Source: Membranipora membranacea (lineage: Eukaryota > Bryozoa > Gymnolaemata > Cheilostomatida > Membraniporidae). Taken from it: 64,000 nt of DNA. Position 1 is the first letter of the stretch, and each line of letters opens with the position of its first letter. The stretch covers positions 30,442,001 to 30,506,000 of the forward strand of contig OU612065.1 of the NCBI GenBank assembly GCA_914767715.1, given 5' to 3'. The notes beneath the pieces were generated by a model. That model made no database searches. It was not told where the DNA came from and saw nothing but the letters and a program-made list of their open reading frames with translations. This document shows, piece after piece, positions 34,172 through 44,459 of this stretch. The position numbers were made by a program, and so were the translations under genes.

Positions 34172-35320
34172 CTAGATTCGCAGGCAAGATTTTGGGTCAT
34201 TAAATTTTTTTGCGATATCGGATTGTTTATTTTTATATTTCGATGGAAGGTTTGCTATTTCACATAGCTTACAAAAGTTAGTCTTATCCATTTTTATTTT
34301 ATAAGAGTCTCTCCAATGGTTATATTGATTGAAAGCCGGGTGATCCTGGGTCAGCTCTTTCATATACCTGCCTAGTTTTTCTATAGATGTGAAATTATAG
34401 ACATGAAGGAATGAGTCTGGTGGAGCGACAGTCGTATAATCCTCTATTGTTAGCCCGCCGAGAGCAACAGGGATATAATATCCATCACCATTTAATACCT
34501 TCCAGAATTTCTCTGTGATATAATCCTTACATAGAGAGTTCTCAAACGAAAGGTAGAAGTGATATTGGGAATGAAGTCTGTGCTCACACGAATACCCTCC
34601 TTGCGCACACGGTGTATTATCGGTACATGCGCCAAATATATCTACATCTATAAACTGCCCAAGTTTCTTCATTAAATCTAATCTGTTGTACCCCTTGGAA
34701 TTGCAGTTGCTTACATAAGCGAAAGCCCCTCGTGTCTTGTTGGCAGCATAGTCAATCTTCTTCTCACTTTTGTTGGTTAAAGCAGAAGCTCGGCCATATG
34801 GATGAAATATTAATGCATCCCTAGTATAAGATATTGCTCCATCAAAGTCATTGAACAAATCTTTCCATTTATTGTGTGAATAACTGGGCGATTCGTGTCC
34901 ATATACTAACCACACGGTATGAGAACTTGTGTCCTGTTTTATGAAACTTTGGAGCAATTTGAGATTATTTTTCGTATAATAATCAACAATAACCAAGTCA
35001 GCATACACCGCGTCGTCGGGATAATCGGAGTATTGTGATATACAGTTCGAATATTCACAGCCACTAAAATCCGTTATATACCTTTGGTAATCTCTGTGCC
35101 AAGCGCTATCCCAGGCGTATATAATTTTTGTCGATTCATTTCTTCGTATATCACCGCTACGCTGTCTTATTTTAATTAATTCCCTTCTACCATTGTCTTC
35201 GTCGACCAGTCGGAAACTTTGTACACCTAACTGTAGCCGGCTAGTTGAGTTCAAGACGAATATCATTGATACGATCGTTAAGCACGCTATAGTTAGTAAT
35301 GAGTATTTCTTCGCTTCCAT
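34172..35320 (-). CDS. Alpha-1,3-fucosyltransferase, GT10 (FUT-G)
   Basis: A 382-aa single-exon enzyme. It starts MEAKKYSLLTIACLTIVSMI (anchor about residues 6-24) like FUT-A, with which it shares its 5' flank. Motifs: YGHESPSYSHNKWKDLF, FDGAISYTRDALIFHPYG, KTRGAFAYVSNC, VDIFGACTDNTPCAQGGYSC (a variant unique to this copy and the D fragment), HFYLSFENSLCKDYITEKFW, PPDSFLHV, and the tail FCKLCEIANLPSKYKNKQS..DPKSC. It has one extra residue in the stem (RRNES against RNES). No disruption seen. A LINE 3' end inserted about 180 bp upstream of the ATG distinguishes it from FUT-A. Confidence 0.92.
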   Translation of the reverse strand: MEAKKYSLLTIACLTIVSMIFVLNSTSRLQLGVQSFRLVDEDNGRRELIKIRQRSGDIRRNESTKIIYAWDSAWHRDYQRYITDFSGCEYSNCISQYSDYPDDAVYADLVIVDYYTKNNLKLLQSFIKQDTSSHTVWLVYGHESPSYSHNKWKDLFNDFDGAISYTRDALIFHPYGRASALTNKSEKKIDYAANKTRGAFAYVSNCNSKGYNRLDLMKKLGQFIDVDIFGACTDNTPCAQGGYSCEHRLHSQYHFYLSFENSLCKDYITEKFWKVLNGDGYYIPVALGGLTIEDYTTVAPPDSFLHVYNFTSIEKLGRYMKELTQDHPAFNQYNHWRDSYKIKMDKTNFCKLCEIANLPSKYKNKQSDIAKKFNDPKSCLRI

Positions 35321-35464
35321 TAGAGAGCAGAGACTGCGATGTGTGTACTGAACGTTGAGCTGATTGAGTCTTAGTGATTAAGCAAGACTTAACGATCTCA
35401 ATCCCAACACACAAGTCACTTTGTGTCAATAAACTCTATACAACCAACAACTATAACAATGATA

Positions 35465-35473
35465 CAGTTTATA
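35465..35473 (-). promoter_or_regulatory. Candidate TATA box of FUT-G
   Basis: TATAAACTG on the minus strand, about 149 nt before the ATG, in the flank shared with FUT-A. The LINE fragment begins only about 30 bp further upstream. Confidence 0.3.
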
Positions 35474-35504
35474 TTTGTATAACTCTTGTTTAGATCAATG
35501 ATTT

Positions 35505-36295
35505 ATATATATTCCATGTTTATTCTGGAGCAGAATAAGTCCTTAGGACTTGTACCCAGAAAACAGAAAAATTGATAAAAATATGGTGTGGAATTAAAAA
35601 GACATGTAACTAAAAATCAAGAACAATGACAGGTAAAATTACAACGTACACGCAGGCATTAATTAGCAGTAAAACATTACACAAGTTGATACACAATAGC
35701 TAGGAAAAGAAAAGTTAGAACAATGTAGCAGTAGGCTAAAATGAAATGATAAGAACTGACTCATTAATTGAGAAGTTTGAGGACGTGGCTCCGAGTGGCA
35801 TTTTTGAATGTAGCAAGGGATTGACTCAGCTTAACATGATTGGGTAATTCGTTAAACTTCTGAGCACCGAAATTAGCTAAAGCAAATCTAAAATTTTCCT
35901 TGGATAGTCTAAACCCAGAACTTTTAGCAAGCCGAGTTTCACTAGTTAATTTCTCGGGGAGCAGATTGGTATCAATTATTGGGACTAAACTATTAACAAT
36001 TTTATAAAACGTCAGCAGATACAAATATTCGAAACGCAAAGTTAAAACAGGGATGTTGTATGTCTTTCGAGTATTATCTTTAGAACTGTTATAGTCTATA
36101 ATTTTCAAACATCTATTCTCAATTTTTAAAAATTCTTTTTTGACATAGTCGTTTGTGGTAAATAAAACAGGAGAGCTGTATTCCAGATTAGAACGTATAA
36201 GTCCAATGTACCAAAGCTTAGCTAATTTAGGTGTCAGGAATTTTCTATTACGTTGAAAGTTGGTGACTATTGGATAAAGTTTTTGTTTAATTTTT
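35505..36295 (-). mobile_element. Truncated non-LTR retrotransposon (LINE) 3' end
   Basis: The minus strand encodes the post-RT end of a LINE polyprotein: KQKLYPIVTNFQRNRKFL, LWYIGLIRSNLEYSSPVLF, then a 114-aa frame 35764-36108 with LTLRFEYLYLLTFYKIVNSL. Its 3' UTR ends CATGGAATATATATA. A close copy is at 55540-56378. The uninserted sequence upstream of FUT-A (GATCAATGATTTCTAATATT) shows this insertion came after the A/G duplication. Severely 5'-truncated, hence dead. Confidence 0.85.
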
Positions 36296-38498
36296 AATTT
36301 CTAATATTTATTCTAATATAAATGTATGCATTGAAATTCTTTTGTGAGCTGCAAACATGAAACTCTCACTATCTCACTGACAATAAATGGCCGGCTGGTG
36401 TACTTGACTAGCCTTGTCACGCAGCTACAAAAAAGTAGCTGCTAATAAATTCGTGTAAATGCATTGTATTTGCATAGCATTGTCTACAAGGTGATAAAGA
36501 CTTTTCACTAGCAACCACTCTTTTTGTAAGCAATAAACAATTAAAACTCACAAGTGGCTGTGTGACAAAGCTAAGTTGAATAGGCATTCAAACTGAGAGA
36601 ACAAATACAAGCCTTGTAGTCTTGTAAAGCCTTTATGTATCTTGGTTTAGAACCGATCATGCTGCACTTGTTGGGCAAGCCAGGATCAAATTTTTCAGCG
36701 GGCTGAAGGTGCTACACAGTTTAATTTTATCTGAATACACATTGTCCTGCTCCACAAATAGAACAATGATCCTGTAATAGTCAGTATTGTATTCGGTTTC
36801 CTTTCTGCACTGCCTACCATCCTTGAGAATAGTTTTGGAAGATGTGGGGAGCTGACCAAACCATAGTCGTCGAGGGAGCTGTTTATTATAATAATTATGG
36901 GCTATTTTTTACCTGCCAGGAATAATGCCACAAATTTCCCTTTTTAATAATGCACCAGGGAATCGCTGCATTTGTGAATCGCGTGTCACAAATAAATTCT
37001 CGTTATGATTATTCTAATCTGTATTAATCTCAAAGGATGCATAAAACTAGCCTAATGCAGGTGTATGAAACTGTATAAAGCTCCTTCCAAGACTATCCCA
37101 CTGCACCCAATGGTCCACCCTCCCTTGGTCTACACTCTACAAAATTGGATAGTTTATGGGAGTTATGCTCTTAATAGGTATGGGAAGATAATCCTAAATC
37201 AATGTGAGGACCAAATAGGGGATTGGTGTGTTTTTCCAAACCTGGATTGCTTTGTAAAGAGACATGCTACTGATGACAAGCTATAAAGCTGGTATGAGGA
37301 GCCATAGTATGAGCATTACGCTCACACAAAATCTCCTCTATGTACGTCTTACTTTCACAGAAATAGAACTCTGACAGCCGCAATTTCATGAAATGTGTAT
37401 TGTAGACATCAATCTGCCGAGTTCTTATATTTAAATTTGAATATTACCGCTGCGATTTTAAGACCTTTTAAAATACCTAATATTTTAGGACTGGTGCCAT
37501 TTATTGAGATATTATTACCTGTTCTCACACAAAGAGTACATAATTCGCATCTGAATTTATTTAGACGTATGGTGATGCATTCGTATTGGCTAATTATCTA
37601 CTAAAAGAGAAATCAAATCCTTAGCCGCTCAGACTGTGATAACATGCATGAATTCTACGTGTGAATTCCACCCATTTAAGTTTATTGACTTCATCAAATT
37701 GCTCTGAAGCAAAAATCTGCTGGTTGGATTTGAAATCATGGTGAGACAGGAGGAGTTGAAAATCATTGTCAATGCACAATAACCTAGCTAGTAATTTTCA
37801 ACTGCTTACTATTTAGTTAAATTTGAAGTAACAAACTGCAGCTGCATTAACAAAACATCATACATGATAGCCATTAAGAGCATGATTTCTCAACTGTACT
37901 ATTCTTATGAATGTTCATCTTATAGTATTAATCTCCATTAATTTTGAAGAGTGTGAACAGGATGGTGTTGGCCTTGCTATGGTTCTGATTACAGGGCAAA
38001 ATGTCAAAATGATGTCAACGGTGTCTTGATTGATTAGGATGAGGAATGAATCTATAATACCATTTCGGCTGTATATGTATAGTATATGTATTTGTGAGTC
38101 AACTTAATCCTACCTCCCAATGACATTTGCATATACACGGGCCAACTGTGACTGTCAAGGTAATACTCAACCTTAAAATGGAAATTTCAGAACTGAATAA
38201 CAACAACAAGCAACATTGATTCAGCGAACGAGTTGTTACTCCTTGGTAGCTCCATATAATGTGCAATAGCTGATACGATGATTGTTCGGTGGCGTTTATT
38301 TAGGTATATCCAGGCGGTCTGTGGGGTTTTAACTTTTCCCATGTCAGAGCTAGGAACAAACAATGATTTAAAATAAAAAACTCGTGGAGTGTCTATGGTA
38401 CTACATAGAAAACAAAGCGCTGCAAAATACATAGGCTACCACAATGCATCTTTTACATTGTCCTAAGTTTCCTCTTGGTAATTTGATCAGCATGGACA
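36296..38498. other. G-H spacer with the empty site of the 5.68-kb element
   Basis: 36296-36640 continues the FUT-A-like flank, including the unoccupied GGCCGGCTGGTGTACTTG site at about 36387. 36640-38030 has no partner in the A-B block and no supported gene. From 38030 it matches 18291-18772. Confidence 0.6.
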
Positions 38499-39608
38499 CT
38501 AAATTCCCCGGCAAGATTTCGGATCATTGAATCTTTTAGCCATATTTGAATGTTTGGTCTTGAAATTAGACGGAAAGTTAGCTATTTCGCATATTTTACA
38601 AATTTGTTCTAAACTCATTTCTACGCTGTTGGAGTTTTTCCAATGATTATACCGATTAAAAGCCTGGTGATCCTGGGTCAGCTCTTTCATATACCTGCCT
38701 AGTTTTTCTACAGATGTGAAATTTTAGACATGAAGGAATGAGTCTGGTGGAGCGACAGCCGTATAGTCCTCAAGTGTAAGCCCGCCGAGAGCAACAGGGA
38801 TATAATATCCATCACCATTTAATACCTTCCAGAATTTCTCTGTGATATAATCCTCAAACGAGAGGTAGAAGTGATATTGGGAATGAAGTCTGTGCTCACA
38901 TGCCCAGTCACCGCGAGCACACGGTGTATTACCCGTACATCCACCAAATATATCTACATCTATGTACTGTCCAAGTTTCTTCATGGTTTCTAGCCGGTTG
39001 TACCTTGTTGAATCGCAGTTACTTACATAAGCGAATGCCCCTCTTGTCTTATTGGCAGCATAGTCGATCTTACTCTGACTTTTGTTAGTAAGCTGAGATG
39101 TTCGGCCATACGGACGGTAAACTAAAACGTCTCGTCTATACGTGATCGCACCATCAAAGTCATCGAAGAAATCTCTCCATCTATTGAATGAATATCCAGG
39201 AGATTCCATACCATTCAGTAACCAAACCGTGTCAGTGATCGGGTTCTGTTGTATAAAATCTTGCAGAAAGTCTGTTCTTCTAGCGGTATGATAGTCAACT
39301 ATCACCACATCGGCGTACGAAGCATCGTAGGGAAAGTCTGAATGCTGCATCACACAATTAGAATATTCACAGCCTGTGAAGTCCATGACGTAGTCCCCAT
39401 CCCATGAGTAGATAATCTTAGTGGAGTCGTTTTGCGCAGATATTACACCAGATCTTCTCTTCTTGATATGTTGTCTAGCACCGCTGTCTTCATTTATAGG
39501 TCTTGTACTCCGTAAAATCTGCTCACTACTGGAAGCTGTCAGATAGAGCACCAGTGAGAGTCCAACAGCGAATACATACACTATGACTAAGTACTTTTTC
39601 CGTTCCAT
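38499..39608 (-). pseudogene. FUT-H, fucosyltransferase with nonsense codon and motif deletion
   Basis: It begins MERKKYLVIVYVFAVGL at 39608 (the upstream Met at 39704 is not supported by paralogues). It runs 294 codons to a TAA at 38724 in SFLHV*NFTS, where intact copies have TAT (Tyr). The remaining 75 or so codons stay in frame to the normal stop (..KTKHSNMAKRFNDPKSC). A 15-nt in-frame deletion removes NSLCK from the donor-binding motif (SFEDYITEKFW instead of SFENSLCKDYITEKFW). With FUT-I it shares a shorter SWDGDYVMDFTGC segment in place of SWDRAW..YLMNFTGC, so that deletion predates the pair. Loss of both the motif and the C-terminus argues for an inactive gene. Confidence 0.88.
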
Positions 39609-41524
39609 ATCAGTGCAACTTCTCACAGTAAATGCTAGTCTGAGCCCCCCAGACTTTTGCCACTCGTCCGACGGCCCACCGGGCGAGAGAAAGTCTGAGA
39701 ACAATGCAGGATCTTGCTGGAGTTGTCTGCCCTTGAGTGTTATAAATTAATCAACTGGAGCACTAAAATGGCAATATCTATTGATTTCTATTCATGCCAC
39801 CTACTATATTGCTCCAGGTATGAGAGTTTTCCAGTCAGACTCTGGGAAAAGTAGCATCATGTTTGGGAAATACCCATGAGCAGAGATGTTCACTGCCAAG
39901 TAGTGAAGAAAATGTCAGCCAGAATTTCATTCATTTTGAATAAGGGCGGTCATTCATGACATTGACAAAAGGTCATACAATGTGTATTATTGGACCTTAG
40001 GCTATATGAAGTAAGATTAATGTAGATGTAATGAGAGGAAAAATCCAAGCATATCCTGTATAGTGCATAGACTAAGTAAATGCCAATTTGAATTGACACT
40101 TATTCGGCCCAATGCTCAATGATAGCCTATCAAATAACGTTTTGTTAATCATAACGTCTGTTGCAAGCATAATCCTCCACAAAAATTCATTATCATCATA
40201 TAAACCTATGCCATTGGTAGATTGATTGATAGGATTGCTATCACTAGCTGGATAAGTTGTGAGAAAAATGTTGCTGGTACACATACTCTGCTTGTGAGAA
40301 TGGTGAAGTTGCCTTGCACGCAAAAAGAGGGGTTAGAATATAGTATTGTTGATATATATGCACATGCACATTCCATTCACAGTAGCTCTCAACTGTGTAT
40401 GGGATTTTACATTGATAAATAAATAATAATCAATTTTCTTTACGCAGCACATGTTAACGCTTTGTCTATTATTATGGCTTATGATGGGTGACTTTCAAGA
40501 AAATTTTCCTTCTATATAGCCTTACTCTGTGTTAATGCAAAGGTCTAAGATTGGTTTTAATTTTGTACCCTTGTACCACTTTATCTCAGCTATATTTTTG
40601 ATGAGAGTTTAAAGGGTGGTTCACATAGTCCCAGATGACATTAGGATGCCATCCCAGATGCTTATCCCAGATGGTCCCAGTCTAATGTTCACATTATAAA
40701 ATTCATCCAAGACAAGCAATTAGGTTTTTGTCTGGGATAGTGCTGGGATGATGTTCACATTGTTTAGGATCGTCCCAGATCGACCCAGATGATCCCAGAT
40801 CATCCAAATGTCTGGTTCACATAGCACCCAGATGCAAAATGAGTCTGGGATTGTGCCATTTTCATGTTCACATTGACTGGGATGGCTATCTGTCTGGGAC
40901 AATGTGCACCAGCCATTAACGGTTATGATTATGTTATGATACTGCCACAATCACTGAAGTTCCATGGGTCGGCCTCAGTTAATTTTGAAGCTATTCGAAC
41001 CATAGAAGAGTTTCCCTGTTTGCGCTGAGCTTGAAGGTTCAATTCGAGCTGAGCTGTTCGAAGTGAAGCATGCTGGCGGTTATCATCAATGACTTCGTCT
41101 AAAGCGACATGGGTTCAAGACCCGGCAGCAGCAGCAGGTGTTTTTGAAGATTCAGCGCGATCTCAATACATGTGAATTGATGCATATTTCGAGGGCGAAG
41201 CAAGAGGTGACAACTCACTCGAACTCAAAATTTACATGGAACCATTGAACTTTAAATCTCTTGTGATGGCCCCGTCGTATCAATATGTGCCTGAGATAAT
41301 CATGGCTGGCTCAAAATTCATTTTGTTTTGTTTTACAGTACGAGCACAGCGTCACTGCAGTAGCAGCAGGGTAGTTTGTACAAGGAACAGATATTCACTG
41401 GATTGTCAGGTTTATTTTTAGCTTGAACGAACCGGTATAAACTGATTCCTTATAAGAAAAAAAAAGTGTTTTCTGCCCACACAAGCTCCATCTGTCGCCA
41501 AATGTGTCTATTGTCAGATTTCTG
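39609..41524. other. H-I spacer
   Basis: No supported gene. It holds a degraded half of the 6831-6995 MITE (about 40385-40435) and the CCCAGAT MITE (40613-40914). 40940-41450 looks unique. Confidence 0.5.
40613..40914. repeat. CCCAGAT-rich MITE
   Basis: Inverted ends GGTTCACATAGTCCCAGAT and, reversed, GGTGCACATTGTCCCAGAC. The interior repeats CCCAGAT(G/C) and its complement many times, with recurring TTCACATTG words. A related element is at 45711-46046. Confidence 0.7.
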
Positions 41525-42646
41525 CTAGATACTGCGACATGTTTCCTTCTCATTAAAATGTGTAGCTATATTAGAGTGTTTTGTCTTAAATTTAGATGGG
41601 AAGTTTGCTATTTCACACAACTTACAATTATTCTCGTTACCCAATTCTATTATGAAGGAATCTCTCCAATGGTTATACTGATTGAAAGTCTGGTGATCCT
41701 GGGTCAGCTCTTTCATATACCTGCCTAGTTGTTCTATAGATGTGAAATTATAGACATGAAGGAATGAGTCTGGTGGAGCGACAGTCGTATAATCCTCTAT
41801 TGTTAGCCCGCCGAGAGCAACAGGGATATAATATCCATCACCGTTTAATACCTTCCAGAATTTCTCTGTGATATAATCTTTACATAGAGAGTTCTCAAAC
41901 GAGAGGTAGAAGTGATATTGGGAATGAAGTCTGTGCTCACATGCCCAGTCACCGCGAGCACACGGTGTATTACCCGTACACGCTCCAAATATATCTACGT
42001 CAATGTACTGCCCGAGTTTCCTCATTGTTTTTAGCCGGTTGTACCCTGTTGATTTACAGTTTGTCACATAAGCGAATGCCCCTCTTGTCTTTTTGGCAGC
42101 GTAGTCGATCTTCTCATTTTTCTTAATTAAAGACATCATTTGGCCATATGGATGTATTATTAAGGCATCTTGTTTGTATGTGATCGCACCGTCAAAGTCG
42201 TCAAAGAAATTTCTCCATTTATTGAATGAATATCCAGGCGATTCGTGACTATGCAGTACCCAGACTGTGTCTGCACTGGAGTCCAGTTTTATAAATTCCT
42301 GTAACAAGTCTGTTCTTCTAGCTGTGTCATGGCCAACTATCACCACATCAGCGTACAAAGCATCGTAGGGAAAGTCTGAATGCTGCGTCGCACAATTAGA
42401 ATATTCACAGCCTGTGAAGTCCATGATGTAGTCCCCATCCCATGAGTAGATAATCTTAGTGGAGTCGTTTTGTGCAGATATTACACCAGATCTTCTCTTC
42501 TTGATCAGCTGTCTAGCACCGCTGTCTTCATTGATAGGTTTTGTACTCCGTAAAATCCGCTCAATACTGGAATCAGATAGATAAAGCACCAGTGAGAGTC
42601 CAACAGCGAATACGTAAACTATAACTAAGTACTTTTTCCCTTCCAT
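41525..42646 (-). CDS. Alpha-1,3-fucosyltransferase, GT10 (FUT-I)
   Basis: The shortest intact copy, 373 aa, and the 5'-most on its own strand. Start MEGKKYLVIVYVFAVGLS, anchor about residues 7-23. It carries the shortened SWDGDYIMDFTGC stem/catalytic junction. Motifs: SHESPGYSFNKWRNFF, FDGAITYKQDALIIHPYG, KKTRGAFAYVTNC, VDIFGACTGNTPCARGDWAC, HFYLSFENSLCKDYITEKFW, PPDSFLHV. The tail is the most divergent (ENNCKLCEIANF..IATHFNEKETC). HPYGQMM follows a cleanly open frame. Closest to FUT-H, of which it is the functional-looking sister. Confidence 0.92.
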   Translation of the reverse strand: MEGKKYLVIVYVFAVGLSLVLYLSDSSIERILRSTKPINEDSGARQLIKKRRSGVISAQNDSTKIIYSWDGDYIMDFTGCEYSNCATQHSDFPYDALYADVVIVGHDTARRTDLLQEFIKLDSSADTVWVLHSHESPGYSFNKWRNFFDDFDGAITYKQDALIIHPYGQMMSLIKKNEKIDYAAKKTRGAFAYVTNCKSTGYNRLKTMRKLGQYIDVDIFGACTGNTPCARGDWACEHRLHSQYHFYLSFENSLCKDYITEKFWKVLNGDGYYIPVALGGLTIEDYTTVAPPDSFLHVYNFTSIEQLGRYMKELTQDHQTFNQYNHWRDSFIIELGNENNCKLCEIANFPSKFKTKHSNIATHFNEKETCRSI

Positions 42647-43464
42647 ATCACTGCTGCCACCGGACTATATCTTGGTAGTAATGCAAAGATCAAATTGAGT
42701 GAACAAAGAACATGAATGCTTTTTATTATTCGATTTAATGCTCTATACAGTCTATAGTCTACAGTCTATTATGAATGGTTCAGCCAATAACAGCGCAGCA
42801 GTGATTAACTAGCTACTATAAAACGCATATGCCCACTCTCGCTATATTATTCAGTATAGTTAGGTTATGCTACGCACCAGTGGTCCCTAGTTAGTAGTAG
42901 TAGTTGATTGATGTTTGACATATTGTGATTGATAGGGCGATTAGCAAGACACTATCTTGATCGACCATAAATTTGTTGTCATAATCGTGTACACATACAG
43001 TATCAATTCTCATAATTTCCCATATTAACTCATATGATGTCATTTGTTGATATTTTCCAGTGGGCCAACCCACTTGGGATTCCCAAGAATGTTCACAAAC
43101 AATACACACAGGACACACAACTCTTTATACACAATTTATCTCAATCTTAAAATCTATTCATACATGCCATGTGTGTATACCTATAACTAACTAACTAACT
43201 AGTTGTCTCACGTGCCAACTAGGGACAAGTTGGGTTGGAATTTTGTGTAAAAATCGGCTAGGCATGAACAGTGTGTAAATAGCGTATCGTTGACATGTTG
43301 ACAGACACCGATTATAGAGCAGATTCATAATCTGTGTCGGAGTTGTTATTATTAGCCGATTTGTCGACGAAACGCAGCTTAAGACTACCAAAAAACCAAT
43401 GCATGTTACATAGTCAGGCAGTTACTTATGATAAAGTTGTGTCAGATTGCTAGAAGCTGTCTGC

Positions 43465-43530
43465 AAATGCATACACTATCACCAATGACTATAACTGTGT
43501 ACTTTTCCCCATTCATATCACTGCTTGTTC
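43465..43530 (-). pseudogene. Relic of a fucosyltransferase 5' end
   Basis: The minus strand reads GTGATATGAATGGGGAAAAG then TACACAGTTATAGT, giving MNGEKYTVIVI. This aligns with the FUT-I start (GATATGGAAGGGAAAAAGTA, MEGKKYLVIVY), including the pre-ATG bases. Similarity fades after about 15 codons. A still weaker relative lies at 53470-53520. Confidence 0.45.
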
Positions 43531-43744
43531 CAACTTGGCCTATAGCATGTGACATTAAAGCCGCTCTAAGTCTTTGAAACATGAAAAGTAGAAAGTGAAA
43601 TCTCTGTTATAAAGCTTCATTATAACAAGGAGTAATAGCTTGAACTACTCCTTGATTTAACAAGCAATCATGACTATCAAACATCTGTTGTAAAGAATAA
43701 TCCGCCATACAAATAATGAAATTGTTTGCAGCATGGTTGGCAGC

Positions 43745-44010
43745 AATGCTGCCCACTGCTGGTAAAAAGCGTTATCTCATATTTTAATAATTCAGAGGTA
43801 TCCAACTTTAGATTAAATTTCCTTGAGAGTAAACAATTATTAATTAGTTTACATTATCCCATTATGTCATGTCACTAATCCTTTATTTAATTTCCAAAAG
43901 AAGAACATTGTTGGATAATTAGTTTTCATTTAAATAAGGGATTAGTTTAATTGAGTTGAAATTATCAAAATATGAGATAACGCTTTTTACCAGCAGAGGG
44001 CAGAATGGTT
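43745..44010. repeat. MITE with about 45-bp inverted ends
   Basis: Left CTGCTGGTAAAAAGCGTTAT, right complement ATAACGCTTTTTACCAGCAG, extending through CTCATATTTT. The AT-rich interior is about 170 bp. No coding capacity. Confidence 0.75.
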
Positions 44011-44459
44011 GTACCATGTCTTTGGTTGTAGCAAGATTAAAACTGTAATTATTATGTAGTTATACATCTCTAGAACTACAATGAATTGATTCTGTAAACG
44101 ATACACAAAATGGAAAGATATGGCAAAGTACCTGATCAATGCTAAAATTATTAATTTTTACTAAATTTATGAAATTAATGCGTCTACGGTAACAACATTG
44201 TTTCCTTCTGCTAGGCCATAAATTCAAATCTCAGCCACAAAAACCGATTTATTCTTAGACTAACATCTCTCTCCCTGTCTCTATTTACTTGTGCCTATGA
44301 TGGTCAAGCCAATAGATATATTGACAATAAATAAATAATTTCTACAATGCGCGCAGAATTCCGATATTATATCAGACAGAAGACAACTCCTTGGATGTCA
44401 GCATTACATTGTCATATAAGTGTAAAATAATGCTTATTTACTTCACTTTTCTGTTGTAG

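Larger units (their letters stand above)
8329..44459 (+). other. 36.1-kb DENND4 intron hosting the antisense FUT array
   Basis: The donor GTAAGA follows the exon ending GAGGCTAG; the acceptor TTCTGTTGTAG precedes the exon starting CAGCAGTAG. Both are phase 2 and restore an AGC serine codon, so they form one intron. I found no additional DENND4 exon between them. Everything listed between these coordinates, including nine fucosyltransferase copies on the minus strand, is nested in it. The gene's other introns in the window are about 0.3 to 1.2 kb. Confidence 0.85.
42647..44459. other. FUT-I 5' flank to the DENND4 acceptor
   Basis: No intact gene. It holds a FUT 5' relic (43465-43530), a hairpin with AAGGAGTAATAGC arms near 43627-43655, a MITE (43745-44010), and AT-rich intron sequence up to the acceptor at 44459. 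Confidence 0.5.

Noticed and set aside
37065-37604. Two short plus frames in the G-H spacer
   Set aside because: No domain or splice context.
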